Origin: Ancylomarina sp048268005
Lineage (GTDB): Bacteria > Bacteroidota > Bacteroidia > Bacteroidales > Marinifilaceae
Assembly (NCBI GenBank): GCA_048268005.1
Contig: JBLWWJ010000006.1
Span: 124,001 to 188,000, forward strand
Length of the DNA stretch: 64,000 nucleotides
Reading direction: 5' to 3'
Shown here: positions 25,215-34,435 of the stretch, in pieces
Layout: each line of letters begins with the position of its first letter
Numbering within the stretch: the first letter of the stretch is position 1
The notes under the pieces: generated by a model
Database searches by the model: none
What the model saw: the letters and a program-made list of their open reading frames with translations, nothing else
Told to the model about the DNA's origin: nothing
Translations under genes and position numbers: made by a program

Positions 25215-26990
25215 ATGGCACAAACAACTCGATGGCGTCGCTTTTTAATCTGGAGGCTTCGCCATATTAATAATCAGACTTTTATTTTAATCTTAAGTGT
25301 TTTCATAGGAATCGCTTCAGGAATGACGGCACTTATTTTAAAAACAGCTGTTTACCGAGGTCGTGAATTTTTACTTGAAGGAATCAATTGGAGTTATCAA
25401 AATTATTTGTTTTTTCTTTACCCCATGATAGGTGTTGGATTAACCTTAGTGTTCAAAAAATATATCATTAAGGATTTTATCAAGCACAATATTACATCTC
25501 TTCTTCATGCCATTTCGAAAAGGAATAGTATTGTGCGATTGCATAAGACTTATTCATCAGTAATTGGGTCTATTATAACAGCAGGTTTTGGTGGGAGTAT
25601 TGGTTTGGAGTCTCCGATTATTTCATCTGGTGCTGCTATTGGCTCAAATATGGCTCGTAATTTTCATTTGAATTATAAGGAAATTACAGTGATGATGGCT
25701 TGTGGTGCATCAGGAGCTATCGCTGCAATATTTAACACACCAATTGCTGCTATAGTTTTTGCTTTAGAGGTGTTGTTGATTGATCTGTCTCGCTTCTCAC
25801 TGATTCCTCTTTTGATAGCCTCGGTTAGTGGTGCCATAACCACGAAGTTATTTTTGGATGAGGATATCTTGATTGAATTTGCAATTACTCATGCTTTCGA
25901 GATCAAGGATATTCCCTTCTTTATACTTCTAGGTATTTTATCAGGATTGACTTCAGTGTATTTTACAAGGATGTTCCTTTGGATTGAAAATCGATTTGAG
26001 TCTATTCGTTTACTCCGAAAGCGGATGCTGATTGGTGGACTTGGACTTGGGATTCTGATCTTTTATTTTCCAGCTCTTTATGGTGAAGGGTATAATATGG
26101 TAAAGGCATTAATAGGTGGTCGTTTGGACGAAGTTTTCCAGTCGAGCTTGTTTGAGAACTACACGGATGTCTGGTATATGGTTGTCATTTTTATCGGAGC
26201 TATGGTCATTCTAAAAGTTATAGCAACATCTATCACTATTGGTGCTGGCGGTATTGGAGGCATTTTTGCTCCTTCGGTTTTTACGGGTGCTATGCTTGGG
26301 TTTTTATTTGTGTTTATTTACAATCATTTTGAGTTTGGGCAGCCTCTGTCTTCGAGTAATTTCACTTTAGTTGGGATGGCAAGCGTATTAGGAGGTGTTT
26401 TGCATGCGCCTTTAACGGGTATTTTTTTGATTGCAGAAATAACAAGCGGCTACGAGCTAATCGTACCTTTGATGCTATCAACTACAATTTCATTTATCAC
26501 GGTTAAAAGTTTACAGAAAGAATCAATAGTCACTGCCCAACTTGCTAAGAAAGGGGAGCTTATTACCCATAATAAAGACCAGGCTGTTCTTAGGTTTATG
26601 CAACTGTCAAAAGTTATTGAGACGGACTTAAAATGTATTGATGAAGAAGCTACTCTTGGTGATTTAATAAAAGTCATTTCAAAATCGAAGAGGAATATTT
26701 TTCCAGTGATTACCGAAGAAGGTTTTTTATTAGGTGTCGTGCTTTTAGACGAAGTTCGTGAGATCATGTTCGACAAAAAGATGTACACAACACCTATAAG
26801 TCAGCTAATGATTATGCCTCCAGCTTCAATATCTTATCAGGATTCTATGGAAACCGTTCTAAAAAAATTTAAAGAAACTGGAGCCTGGAACTTACCAGTA
26901 ATTGATAATGGTAAATATGTTGGTTTTGTGTCTAAGGCCAAGTTATTTTCAGCCTATCGTCAATTATTGGTTAGAATTACATCTGATTAA
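25215..26990 (+). CDS. ClC-type chloride channel/transporter with C-terminal CBS pair
   Basis: Integral membrane anion channel or Cl-/H+ (or F-) exchanger, 591 residues. The selectivity motif that is usually GREGP reads GSIGLESP (127-134), with Glu132 at the gating-glutamate position. The third conserved block is GIGGIFAPSVFTGA. About ten helices run to residue 430. The C-terminal 150 residues hold two CBS repeats (ATLGDLIKVISKSKRNIFPV and QDSMETVLKKFKETGAWNLP), which sense nucleotides in related channels. The second partner of the proton glutamate cannot be verified by eye, so channel versus exchanger is left open. The gene stands alone between HutD (divergent) and DUF4268 (convergent, 1 bp apart). 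Confidence 0.93.
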   Translation: MAQTTRWRRFLIWRLRHINNQTFILILSVFIGIASGMTALILKTAVYRGREFLLEGINWSYQNYLFFLYPMIGVGLTLVFKKYIIKDFIKHNITSLLHAISKRNSIVRLHKTYSSVIGSIITAGFGGSIGLESPIISSGAAIGSNMARNFHLNYKEITVMMACGASGAIAAIFNTPIAAIVFALEVLLIDLSRFSLIPLLIASVSGAITTKLFLDEDILIEFAITHAFEIKDIPFFILLGILSGLTSVYFTRMFLWIENRFESIRLLRKRMLIGGLGLGILIFYFPALYGEGYNMVKALIGGRLDEVFQSSLFENYTDVWYMVVIFIGAMVILKVIATSITIGAGGIGGIFAPSVFTGAMLGFLFVFIYNHFEFGQPLSSSNFTLVGMASVLGGVLHAPLTGIFLIAEITSGYELIVPLMLSTTISFITVKSLQKESIVTAQLAKKGELITHNKDQAVLRFMQLSKVIETDLKCIDEEATLGDLIKVISKSKRNIFPVITEEGFLLGVVLLDEVREIMFDKKMYTTPISQLMIMPPASISYQDSMETVLKKFKETGAWNLPVIDNGKYVGFVSKAKLFSAYRQLLVRITSD

Positions 26991-26991
26991 T

Positions 26992-27444
26992 CTAAACTCG
27001 GTGCATGACAACTTCTTTTACATCGAGGAATGCTTCCTCCAGCAGGCTCATTTGTTTAAAGAAGAAATCATAGCATTTTTCCCAATCATTTCTGTTCAAG
27101 ATGGATACATTAGGAAGATGATAGTAAAGCACACTAACCTCTTTAAAACCTTTAATAAAGTAGTGCTTGTTCCAGATTAGATCTTTTCCGCAAGTTTCAT
27201 CAATCACAAGTTTGTATTTTTCAAAACTTTCAAAAACGGCCAGTCTGTTTGAATCCAGTTTACTATCAACCTGAAGTAGTACAAAAGCTCCTTCCTCATT
27301 CAAATCAAACTTTAGTTGGACTTCTTTTATTTGAGTTCCTTTAAGAACCCATGAGGTCATTTTACGCCCTTTCTTTTTGGAGTATCGCTTGAATCCATCC
27401 CAAAATCCTATCTTAATTGCTTTAGCTTCTTCTTTTGTATACAT
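26992..27444 (-). CDS. DUF4268 domain protein
   Basis: Soluble 150-residue protein starting MYTKEEAKAIKIGFWDGFKR, the usual opening of stand-alone DUF4268 proteins in Bacteroidota; the body has alternating strands and helices (LKGTQIKEVQLKFDLNEEGA, NRNDWEKCYDFFFKQMSLLE). DUF4268 is distantly related to nuclease-associated domains, but the short form here has no visible nuclease motif. It converges on the ClC gene with one base between the stops, so no terminator fits between them. Function unknown. Confidence 0.82.
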   Translation of the reverse strand: MYTKEEAKAIKIGFWDGFKRYSKKKGRKMTSWVLKGTQIKEVQLKFDLNEEGAFVLLQVDSKLDSNRLAVFESFEKYKLVIDETCGKDLIWNKHYFIKGFKEVSVLYYHLPNVSILNRNDWEKCYDFFFKQMSLLEEAFLDVKEVVMHRV

Positions 27445-27615
27445 GTGATGTTGAGTCAGTTATTTTTCTCAAAAAGAGATGAAATGATCGTCCCATTTTG
27501 GATATTCTAAACAAAAATCAATTCTGAATGCAAAATTAAGGATATCTTCAGATTTTTAAGCTTTAAGAAGGATAAAAAATAATGTTATCTTTAGAATTCA
27601 AACGATTATAAATTA

Positions 27616-28764
27616 ATGACTAGAAATAGTGTACTAAAATATATATTGCCATTATTACTTCTTTATTCCTTGAAGACAGCGGCTTATTTTGATCCCGATT
27701 CGACTAATATCGATTCACTACGTGTGGCGAGTTATGTCGAAGGGCCTCATATTAAGTATCTTTCTTCTAAGCGAGTTGAAGCCTTCTATATCACTCATGA
27801 TAGTTTGAAGAATAAAACGAAAATTATTCGTAAATATTTTAGATATAAGAATGATACGATTCGTTTCAATGGATTTGCCGGGAATGATCGGAAAGAATAT
27901 ATAATACCAAAGATTATCAAACCGCATTCGGGATTGATACAATCGAATGGGAAGATTGCTGTGTTTGGTGATATTCACGGAGAATTTGATTCGATGAAGG
28001 CCATGTTGCGCTATAACAAAATAATTGATGGCAACGACAATTGGATATGGGGAGATGGACAAGTCGTATTTACTGGCGATGTATTTGATCGAGGCGATAT
28101 GGTCACGGAGTGCTTGTGGTTGCTTTTCAAACTCGAAATGCAGGCTCAAAAAGCAGGTGGTAATGTTCATTTACTATTGGGGAATCATGAAATGATGGCT
28201 CTTTTGTTTGACAATCGATATGTTGATAAAAAGTATCTTCATGCCGCTCATGCCAACCAATATCATTATTCCCACTTCTTTGGTAGACATACGGTTTTAG
28301 GAAAATGGATGCGCGCCCGTAATACGGTTATACGTATTAATAAACTCCTTTTTGTTCATGCGGGAATTTCGCCAAAATTGATGAAAAAGAAATTGAGTAT
28401 AAAGAAAATAAATCAGGGAATGCGTCATCATATCAACAACTATACTCAACTTGAAGATACAACTATGGTTGACTTGTTCTTATATTCAGAGAGTCCCTTG
28501 TGGTATAGAGGCTATCTTTCAAGAACAGAAAAATATTCAAGAATAAGCCTGAAAGAAGTTATTGAAACTTTAGATTTCTATGATGCTATCGTTATTATTT
28601 TTGGCCATACACCGGTTGCAAAAGTTTATCCTTTCTACTCGTTTAAACTGATTGCAATGGATGTTCCAATAGGTGATCCGAGATATATCGATCAAGGCTT
28701 ATTGATAGATAACCAGATGTATTACCGTATATTTGCACACAAAGAAAAAGAACGCATAAAATAG
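27616..28764 (+). CDS. exported calcineurin-like (PPP-type) phosphatase
   Basis: Metallophosphoesterase of 382 residues behind an N-terminal hydrophobic segment (residues 8-24), so probably periplasmic or membrane-anchored. All PPP motifs are visible: GDIHGEFD (118-125), GDVFDRGD (154-161), LGNHEMM (188-194), HAGIS and FGHTP near residue 330. This is the arrangement of Shewanella-like Ser/Thr phosphatases that bind two metal ions. It is followed after 4 bp by a DUF4956 membrane protein and then a CotH-kinase-like protein, suggesting opposing phosphate transfer and removal in the envelope. The substrate is unknown; polyphosphate or phosphoprotein are both possible. Confidence 0.9.
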   Translation: MTRNSVLKYILPLLLLYSLKTAAYFDPDSTNIDSLRVASYVEGPHIKYLSSKRVEAFYITHDSLKNKTKIIRKYFRYKNDTIRFNGFAGNDRKEYIIPKIIKPHSGLIQSNGKIAVFGDIHGEFDSMKAMLRYNKIIDGNDNWIWGDGQVVFTGDVFDRGDMVTECLWLLFKLEMQAQKAGGNVHLLLGNHEMMALLFDNRYVDKKYLHAAHANQYHYSHFFGRHTVLGKWMRARNTVIRINKLLFVHAGISPKLMKKKLSIKKINQGMRHHINNYTQLEDTTMVDLFLYSESPLWYRGYLSRTEKYSRISLKEVIETLDFYDAIVIIFGHTPVAKVYPFYSFKLIAMDVPIGDPRYIDQGLLIDNQMYYRIFAHKEKERIK

Positions 28765-28768
28765 ATAA

Positions 28769-29446
28769 ATGATGGATCTTCTTTTAAACTCACCCGAAAT
28801 ATCAACTGAAATGCTAGGAGGAAACTTCCTTGATTTGATGTTAAGATTTGGACTCAATCTTTTAGCGACGATATTCGTTATAATATTCGTTTATTTCAGA
28901 GCTACTGGAAAACGCTCCTATGTCTTTACCTATATTCTAATCTCGACAACGATCTTTTTTCTTTGTTTCCTTTTGGGAAGTATAGATTTACAATTGGGTT
29001 TTGCTCTTGGTCTATTTGCCATATTTGGTATTATCCGATATCGTACCGATACGATTCCTATTCGAGAAATGACTTACCTTTTTTTGGTCATCACCTTGTC
29101 CGTAATTAATGCTTTGGCAAGTCGAGAAGTTAGTATCAGTGCCATACTATTCACGAATGTTTGTTTAATGGCGACCACTTGGATCATGGAAACAGTTTGG
29201 ATGAAGCGTCATTTGGCAAGAAGAAGTCTTATTTTTGATCGTATGGATTTGATACATCCCTCCAAGAAAAAAGAGTTGATTGAAAATATTTTTGAGAGAA
29301 CCGGTATTGAAGTGGTCAGATTTAAAGTAGGTCAAATTGATTTATCAAAGCGGAGTGTACGTCTTACGATCTTTTATAAAGAAGATGTAACGCCTAATAT
29401 TTTATCTGATCCTGAAATGAGTGATAAAAGTTTTGACCGTGAATAG
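28769..29446 (+). CDS. DUF4956 membrane protein
   Basis: The 225-residue protein has four hydrophobic helices (about 26-45, 52-72, 76-92 and 100-140), with the signature GFALGLFAIFGIIRYRTDTI PIRE-type loop between helices that defines DUF4956, and a soluble C-terminal domain of about 75 residues (ELIENIFERTGIEVVRFKVG). In other genomes DUF4956 proteins sit beside VTC-type polyphosphate polymerases and CotH kinases; here a CotH-like protein is present (78 bp downstream) but no VTC gene is. It begins 4 bp after the phosphatase stop, so the pair is co-translated. Confidence 0.88.
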   Translation: MMDLLLNSPEISTEMLGGNFLDLMLRFGLNLLATIFVIIFVYFRATGKRSYVFTYILISTTIFFLCFLLGSIDLQLGFALGLFAIFGIIRYRTDTIPIREMTYLFLVITLSVINALASREVSISAILFTNVCLMATTWIMETVWMKRHLARRSLIFDRMDLIHPSKKKELIENIFERTGIEVVRFKVGQIDLSKRSVRLTIFYKEDVTPNILSDPEMSDKSFDRE

Positions 29447-29523
29447 TAAATGCTAAGTGCAACAAAGCATAATATTTAAATATTCATTTGATGAGGATAT
29501 AAAACTTGATAAAATAGCTTCAT

Positions 29524-30591
29524 ATGAGATTGATACAAAAAATACAGTTCGTATTGTTGTTTTTTCTTTTTGCCACACTTGGACTTAATGCTCAAACTGA
29601 GGAAACTGAAAAGGTATTTGAAGCGCCTTATTTATTCGGTTCAGATACCTTGATTGAGCTTTCTATCACCACGAATATTAAAGACTTAATAAGAGATACA
29701 GGTAAGAAAAGGAAATACCATCAAGCACGTTTGTCTTATCAGTTGGGAGATTCAATTGTAAGCATGCTTGTACAGCTAAAAACAAGAGGACGTTTTAGGA
29801 AAAATAAGAATGTGTGCGGATTCCCTCCTTTGCGGATAAAATTCAATAAAGCAAGTTCTAGTTATACCCTTTTTCACGGTCAGGATAAATTAAAAATTGT
29901 TGGACATTGCAGAAATAATAATTCTCGATTCCAGCAAATGGTTTTTCAAGAATATCTCATTTATAAAGCCTATCAGATTCTTAGTCCTGAGAGCTTCAGG
30001 GTTCGTTTAGCACGAGTGACTTATAAAGATAGTGCCAAAGAAATCAAGAATTTAAATGAGTATGTTTTCTTTATTGAAGATTTTGAGAAAATGGCGAAAA
30101 GAAATGGAAAAATACCCATTTATAAAGAACGTATTCACCAGGATAATACGATGATTAATAAGGTGACCCGAATGGCTGTTTTTCAATTTATGGTTGGTAA
30201 TACCGACTGGGGCGTTCCTACTCTTCATAATATTAAAATGATTGCGAAAACACCGACTTCGCGACCAGTTCCGGTTCCGTATGACTTTGATTGGTCTAGT
30301 TTGGTAAACGCTCCATATGCAGTTCCTAATGCAAAATTATATATTGAAAGTATTCATGAGAGATTGTACCGCGGATATAAGCGAACTCCTGAGGAATTGG
30401 AATTTGTTTTTAAAGAGTTTAGGATGAAAAAAGATGCGTTCTACGATCTTTATCAAAAGACAAATTTACTTACCGAGAAAGAGAAAAAGCGAGTGTTTAA
30501 TTATTTCGATGAGTTTTATGAGATTATCAATGACCCCAAGCTTGTAAAAAGATATTTTATAGATAATGCTCGCCAAGTAAGGTACAAGTAA
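29524..30591 (+). CDS. exported CotH/HipA-like putative kinase
   Basis: Secreted 355-residue protein with a signal peptide (ending GLNAQ). The part VQLKTRGRFRKNKNVCGFPP resembles the 'RG' nucleotide loop of CotH kinases. The segment MVGNTDWGVPTLHNIKMI has Asp228 followed by HN, and PVPYDFDWSSLVN has Asp254 and Asp256; this is the catalytic-Asp/HN then DxD metal-site order of CotH/HipA-type atypical kinases. The overall family match to CotH is weak. It follows the DUF4956 gene, the usual neighbour of CotH proteins, which supports the call. Phosphate acceptor unknown. Confidence 0.72.
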   Translation: MRLIQKIQFVLLFFLFATLGLNAQTEETEKVFEAPYLFGSDTLIELSITTNIKDLIRDTGKKRKYHQARLSYQLGDSIVSMLVQLKTRGRFRKNKNVCGFPPLRIKFNKASSSYTLFHGQDKLKIVGHCRNNNSRFQQMVFQEYLIYKAYQILSPESFRVRLARVTYKDSAKEIKNLNEYVFFIEDFEKMAKRNGKIPIYKERIHQDNTMINKVTRMAVFQFMVGNTDWGVPTLHNIKMIAKTPTSRPVPVPYDFDWSSLVNAPYAVPNAKLYIESIHERLYRGYKRTPEELEFVFKEFRMKKDAFYDLYQKTNLLTEKEKKRVFNYFDEFYEIINDPKLVKRYFIDNARQVRYK

Positions 30592-30684
30592 TTTTAAAAC
30601 AATAGTTTCTTCAAATTTTCTAGCATTATCTAAAAAGCCTTTCTTTGTATCTGATAAAATATAGATCATCAGATAGAGATAATA

Positions 30685-31290
30685 ATGGGATTACTTTTAG
30701 CATTTGATAAAAATAAAACGGAGGCTGGTTGCGACGAAGCAGGGAGAGGTTGCTTAGCTGGTCCTGTAGTTGCAGCAGCAGTTATTTTACCTCCTAAATT
30801 TAAAAATACGATTCTTGATGACTCTAAAAAATTAACAGAGAAAAAGCGTTATGCTTTAAGAGAAATTATTGAAAAAGAAGCTTTGGCTTGGGCTGTTGGA
30901 ATTGTTAGTCCAGAAGAAATAGACAAAATCAATATTCTTAATGCCTCTTTTCTGGCTATGCATCGTGCTATCGATCAATTAAAAGTAAAACCGGAACAGC
31001 TTTTAATAGATGGAAATCGTTTTAATCCTTATAACAACATACCTCACCATTGTATTATAAAAGGGGATGGTAAGTATTTAGCCATAGCCGCCGCCTCCGT
31101 ATTGGCAAAAACCTACCGTGATGACTTAATGTTGGAGCTGCACGAGAAATATCCAAATTACGATTGGAATAGTAATAAAGGTTATCCAACAAAAAAGCAT
31201 CGATTAGCTATTCGTGAATTTGGAATTACACCACATCATCGTAAAACTTTTGGCAACCAGCCTGATCAACTAAGCTTAAAACTCGAATAG
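30685..31290 (+). CDS. rnhB: ribonuclease HII
   Basis: Endonuclease that cuts the RNA strand of RNA-DNA hybrids and removes misinserted ribonucleotides. The 201 residues begin with the family motif AGCDEAGRGCLAGPVVAAAV (catalytic Asp-Glu), continue with LDDSKKLTEKKR and LLIDGNRF, and end with the conserved block SNKGYPTKKHRLAIREFG. Length is normal. It lies about 90 bp after the kinase-like gene and may be in the same transcript. RNase HI is encoded 2.7 kb downstream. Confidence 0.96.
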   Translation: MGLLLAFDKNKTEAGCDEAGRGCLAGPVVAAAVILPPKFKNTILDDSKKLTEKKRYALREIIEKEALAWAVGIVSPEEIDKINILNASFLAMHRAIDQLKVKPEQLLIDGNRFNPYNNIPHHCIIKGDGKYLAIAAASVLAKTYRDDLMLELHEKYPNYDWNSNKGYPTKKHRLAIREFGITPHHRKTFGNQPDQLSLKLE

Positions 31291-31534
31291 CATAGACGTC
31301 ATTTTTTAGATTGAGAATCCCTTTTAATATTGCTATACAGGTAAGATTATTAGGTGATTATGCTTCTGGAATTTTGTTTTTCCTCTATTCAGATGACTAG
31401 TATAACGAGAAAATTCATGACTTAATCTAAAATATTTTCCCGACCCAAAATGTAATAGCCTGATAGTTAGTGTCGTGCGTGTTTTTGAGTAGTTTCTGTA
31501 TGTGAGAGCTTCTTCCCCAATTCAGGAATAATAT

Positions 31535-31542
31535 TAACTTTG
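31535..31542 (+). promoter_or_regulatory. candidate -7 promoter box of the DPP7-type gene
   Basis: TAACTTTG matches the Bacteroidota TAnnTTTG consensus exactly, 97 bp before the peptidase start, predicting a leader of about 90 nt. No clear -33 TTTG was found. Confidence 0.5.
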
Positions 31543-31579
31543 TATTCTTTGATATACTTATAATCAACATTCACAAATA

Positions 31580-31615
31580 GTGAAGTTGCTTACCGATTGA
31601 AAGTAGGAACTTCAC
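31580..31615 (+). promoter_or_regulatory. 5' leader stem-loop of the DPP7-type gene
   Basis: GTGAAGTT (31580-31587) and AACTTCAC (31608-31615) form a perfect 8-bp stem with a 20-nt loop, ending 23 nt before the start codon. It could stabilise the mRNA or regulate translation. Confidence 0.4.
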
Positions 31616-31638
31616 AATAGATTTTAAATTAAAACAAG

Positions 31639-33819
31639 ATGAGAAAATTAGCATCATTGGTTTTGGGTTTAAGCCTTTTGTTGACTTTTAGCACTGCTAA
31701 AGCTGACGAAGGAATGTGGCTTTTATCATTACTGAAAAAACAAAATGCTGCAGAAATGCAGAAAATGGGCTTTAAATTAAGCGCTAAAGACATTTATGAT
31801 ATCAACAATAACTGCATGAAAGATGCGATTGTTGGATTGGGTAGAGCTGGTAGACCTTTCCGTCATTTTTGTACTGGTGAGATCATCTCTAATCAAGGTC
31901 TATTCTTAACTAACCACCACTGTGGTTTCCCTTCAATTCAGTCTCACTCAACTACCGAGCACGATTATCTTGCTGATGGTTTTTGGGCATATGACAAAAG
32001 CGAAGAGTTAACAAATGAAGGTATCACTGCTTCTATCTTGGTGCGTATGGAAGACGTAACTAAGAAAGTTTTATCAAAGGTAAATGATGAAATGACAGAA
32101 GATGAGCGTTATGAAGCCATTGATAAAGTTGCTACTGAGATTGAGAAGGCAACTGAGGAAGCTTCAGAATACCGAGCTAGTGTTAAGAGCATGTTCGCTG
32201 GGAACCAATACTTCCTTTTTGTTTATGAAATTTACGAAGATGTTCGTTTGGTAGGTGCACCTCCACAATCAATGGGTAAATTTGGTGGGGATACTGATAA
32301 CTGGATGTGGCCACGCCATACAGCAGACTTCTCTATGTTCCGTATTTATACAGCTCCTGATGGGAAACCAGCTAAATACTCAGCTGATAATGTACCATTG
32401 AAGCCTAAGCATCACCTTCCTGTTTCTATCAAAGGTGTTCAGGATAAAGATTTTGCAATGATTATGGGATTCCCTGGAACAACAAATCGTTACTTAACTT
32501 CTTTCGGTCTTGAAGAGACTATGAAAATTACAAATCAGAATCGTTACGATATCCGTACAGTGAAATTGGATATCATGATGAAAGATATGTTGAAAGACCC
32601 TAAAGTTCGCATTCAGTACGCTTCAAAGCACGCAGGATCTGCTAACTATTGGAAATATTCTAATGAGCAAAATAAAGCTCTGAAGAAGTTAAACACAATG
32701 GGTGCTAAGAAAGAAATTGAGACTGAATATAACGCTTGGGCTAACAAAAAATCGAAAAGAGCAGCTAAATATGGTGATGCTTTAAACATGATTGAAAAAG
32801 CATATGCGGACCGTAAAGAAGTTCGTTATGATATGTCATTCCTAAGTGAGGCTCTTCTTCAAGGTGCTGAGATGTATATGTTTGCATATAGATCAACTGG
32901 TTTAAAGAATAAATTATCAGCTGATACTCTTGATCAAGATGCTATTGCAAAAACTGTTGAAGGCCTTAAAGGTTCTGCTAAAGGATTCTACAAAGATTAT
33001 AACCTTGCAACGGATCAAAAGTTAATGGCAGCTCTTTTTGCAAAATACACTGAAAATATTCCTGCCGAGAAGCGTCCTGGAATTTTTAAGATGATTGCTG
33101 AAAAGTATGATAACGATTTTGAGAAATTTGCAGCTGACGTTTATTCTAAATCAGTATTTGCAAGCGAAGAATCTTTCAATAAGTTCTTAGAGAATCCAAC
33201 TGCTGAGATTATCGAGAATGATATGGCTTACAAAGTTGGTACTTCTATTATTGCGGCATACAGAACGCTTGCAGGTGAGATGAACAAAGGTGCTGACCAA
33301 CTTCAAAAAGGGAGACGTTTATTCGTAGATGGATTGATGCAAATCAACAAGAAGAAAAACTTAGCTCCAGATGCCAATTCAACTCTTCGTTTGACTTATG
33401 GTACTGTAGGTGGTTATTCTCCTAAGGATGCTGTTACGTTTAAGCATTATACAACACTTAAAGGTGTTATGGAAAAAGAAGATTCTACAAGCCACGAGTT
33501 TAAAGTTCCAGCTAAATTGAAAGAATTGTATAAGAACAAAGATTTCGGTCAGTATGCTGATAAGAATGGTAACCTTCACGCTTGTTTCTTAACGAACAGT
33601 GATATTACTGGTGGTAACTCAGGTTCTCCTGTAATTAACGGAAACGGTGAATTGATTGGTACTGCTTTTGACGGTAACTCTGAAGCGATGTCTGGTGATA
33701 TCGATTTTGAAGATAACTTACAAAGATGTATCAACCTTGATATTCGTTACACACTTTTCATTATTGAGAAGTATGCAGGTGCTAAAAACTTAATCGATGA
33801 GATGACGATTGTAAAATAA
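31639..33819 (+). CDS. S46-family dipeptidyl peptidase, DPP7-type
   Basis: Periplasmic exopeptidase that releases dipeptides from N-termini of oligopeptides, a step in using protein as carbon source. The 726-residue protein has a signal peptide ending near STAKA, the catalytic-His region LTNHHCGFPS (91-100) and the nucleophile block ITGGNSGSPVINGNGELIG with Ser661. The specificity residue 18 positions later is Gly679 (AFDGN); DPP11, which prefers Asp/Glu, has Arg there, whereas DPP7, which prefers hydrophobic P1 residues, has Gly, so DPP7-type is the better call. Its codons favour T-ending and A-ending forms that look like those of a strongly expressed gene. It is transcribed alone and followed by a strong terminator. 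Confidence 0.92.
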   Translation: MRKLASLVLGLSLLLTFSTAKADEGMWLLSLLKKQNAAEMQKMGFKLSAKDIYDINNNCMKDAIVGLGRAGRPFRHFCTGEIISNQGLFLTNHHCGFPSIQSHSTTEHDYLADGFWAYDKSEELTNEGITASILVRMEDVTKKVLSKVNDEMTEDERYEAIDKVATEIEKATEEASEYRASVKSMFAGNQYFLFVYEIYEDVRLVGAPPQSMGKFGGDTDNWMWPRHTADFSMFRIYTAPDGKPAKYSADNVPLKPKHHLPVSIKGVQDKDFAMIMGFPGTTNRYLTSFGLEETMKITNQNRYDIRTVKLDIMMKDMLKDPKVRIQYASKHAGSANYWKYSNEQNKALKKLNTMGAKKEIETEYNAWANKKSKRAAKYGDALNMIEKAYADRKEVRYDMSFLSEALLQGAEMYMFAYRSTGLKNKLSADTLDQDAIAKTVEGLKGSAKGFYKDYNLATDQKLMAALFAKYTENIPAEKRPGIFKMIAEKYDNDFEKFAADVYSKSVFASEESFNKFLENPTAEIIENDMAYKVGTSIIAAYRTLAGEMNKGADQLQKGRRLFVDGLMQINKKKNLAPDANSTLRLTYGTVGGYSPKDAVTFKHYTTLKGVMEKEDSTSHEFKVPAKLKELYKNKDFGQYADKNGNLHACFLTNSDITGGNSGSPVINGNGELIGTAFDGNSEAMSGDIDFEDNLQRCINLDIRYTLFIIEKYAGAKNLIDEMTIVK

Positions 33820-33862
33820 TCTCATTTAAGATATTATCAGTTTTATACTGATTCTTCAAAAC

Positions 33863-33896
33863 AAAAGGATGTTCGATTGATCGAACATCCTTTTTT
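33863..33896 (+). terminator. intrinsic terminator after the DPP7-type gene
   Basis: AAAAGGATGTTCGA (33863-33876) and TCGAACATCCTTTT (33881-33894) form a perfect 14-bp stem with a TTGA loop, followed by a T-run. Confidence 0.9.
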
Positions 33897-33963
33897 GTTA
33901 TCTTAATATCCACTAAATTTGAGCAGAATATCATATACACATCCCAAACGAACTAATAATAAA

Positions 33964-34419
33964 ATGGCAAGAAAAATTACCATGTACACCGATGGCGCTT
34001 GTAGTGGCAATCCAGGACCTGGTGGCTACGGCACTGTTCTTATATCAGGCAAACATCGAAAAAATTTGGCTGAGGGATACAAATTAACGACCAATAACCG
34101 CATGGAGTTACTGGCCGTAATTATTGGTTTGGAAGCTTTAAAAGAAGAAGCTTGCGAGGTCACGATTTATTCTGATTCGAAGTATGTGGTTGATGCCGTT
34201 GAAAAGAAATGGGTTTTGGGTTGGGAAAAAAAACGATTCAAGGATAAAAAGAACCCTGATCTTTGGATACGATTCCTGAAGATTTATAGAAAGCATCAGG
34301 TGAAATTTATCTGGGTAAAAGGACATGCTAATATTCCTGGCAACGAACTGGCTGACAAGCTAGCTGTAATGGCTTCACAGAAGCCCAATCTGCTTGACGA
34401 TGTCGGTTACCAGGGCTAA
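33964..34419 (+). CDS. rnhA: ribonuclease HI
   Basis: RNase H type 1, which degrades RNA in RNA-DNA hybrids. The motif MYTDGACSGNPGPGGYG opens the protein, NRMELLAVIIGLEAL carries the catalytic Glu, and IYSDSKYVVDAV the second Asp; KGHANIPGNELADKLAV closes the active site. The start at 33964 (MARKITMYTDG) is chosen over an in-frame ATG at 33919 because the conserved first strand begins directly after it. The 151-residue length is typical of bacterial RNase HI without the N-terminal hybrid-binding domain. Confidence 0.95.
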   Translation: MARKITMYTDGACSGNPGPGGYGTVLISGKHRKNLAEGYKLTTNNRMELLAVIIGLEALKEEACEVTIYSDSKYVVDAVEKKWVLGWEKKRFKDKKNPDLWIRFLKIYRKHQVKFIWVKGHANIPGNELADKLAVMASQKPNLLDDVGYQG

Positions 34420-34435
34420 TTCGTTTATTTTGTGG

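Larger units (their letters stand above)
31291..31638. other. 348-bp gap upstream of the S46 peptidase gene
   Basis: No gene. The right half holds a promoter box (31535-31542) and a 5' leader hairpin (31580-31615), listed separately; I see nothing recognisable in 31291-31500. Confidence 0.5.

Noticed and set aside
27616..30591. Polyphosphate synthesis cluster
   Set aside because: DUF4956 and a CotH-like protein fit, but no VTC polymerase domain is encoded in or near the set.
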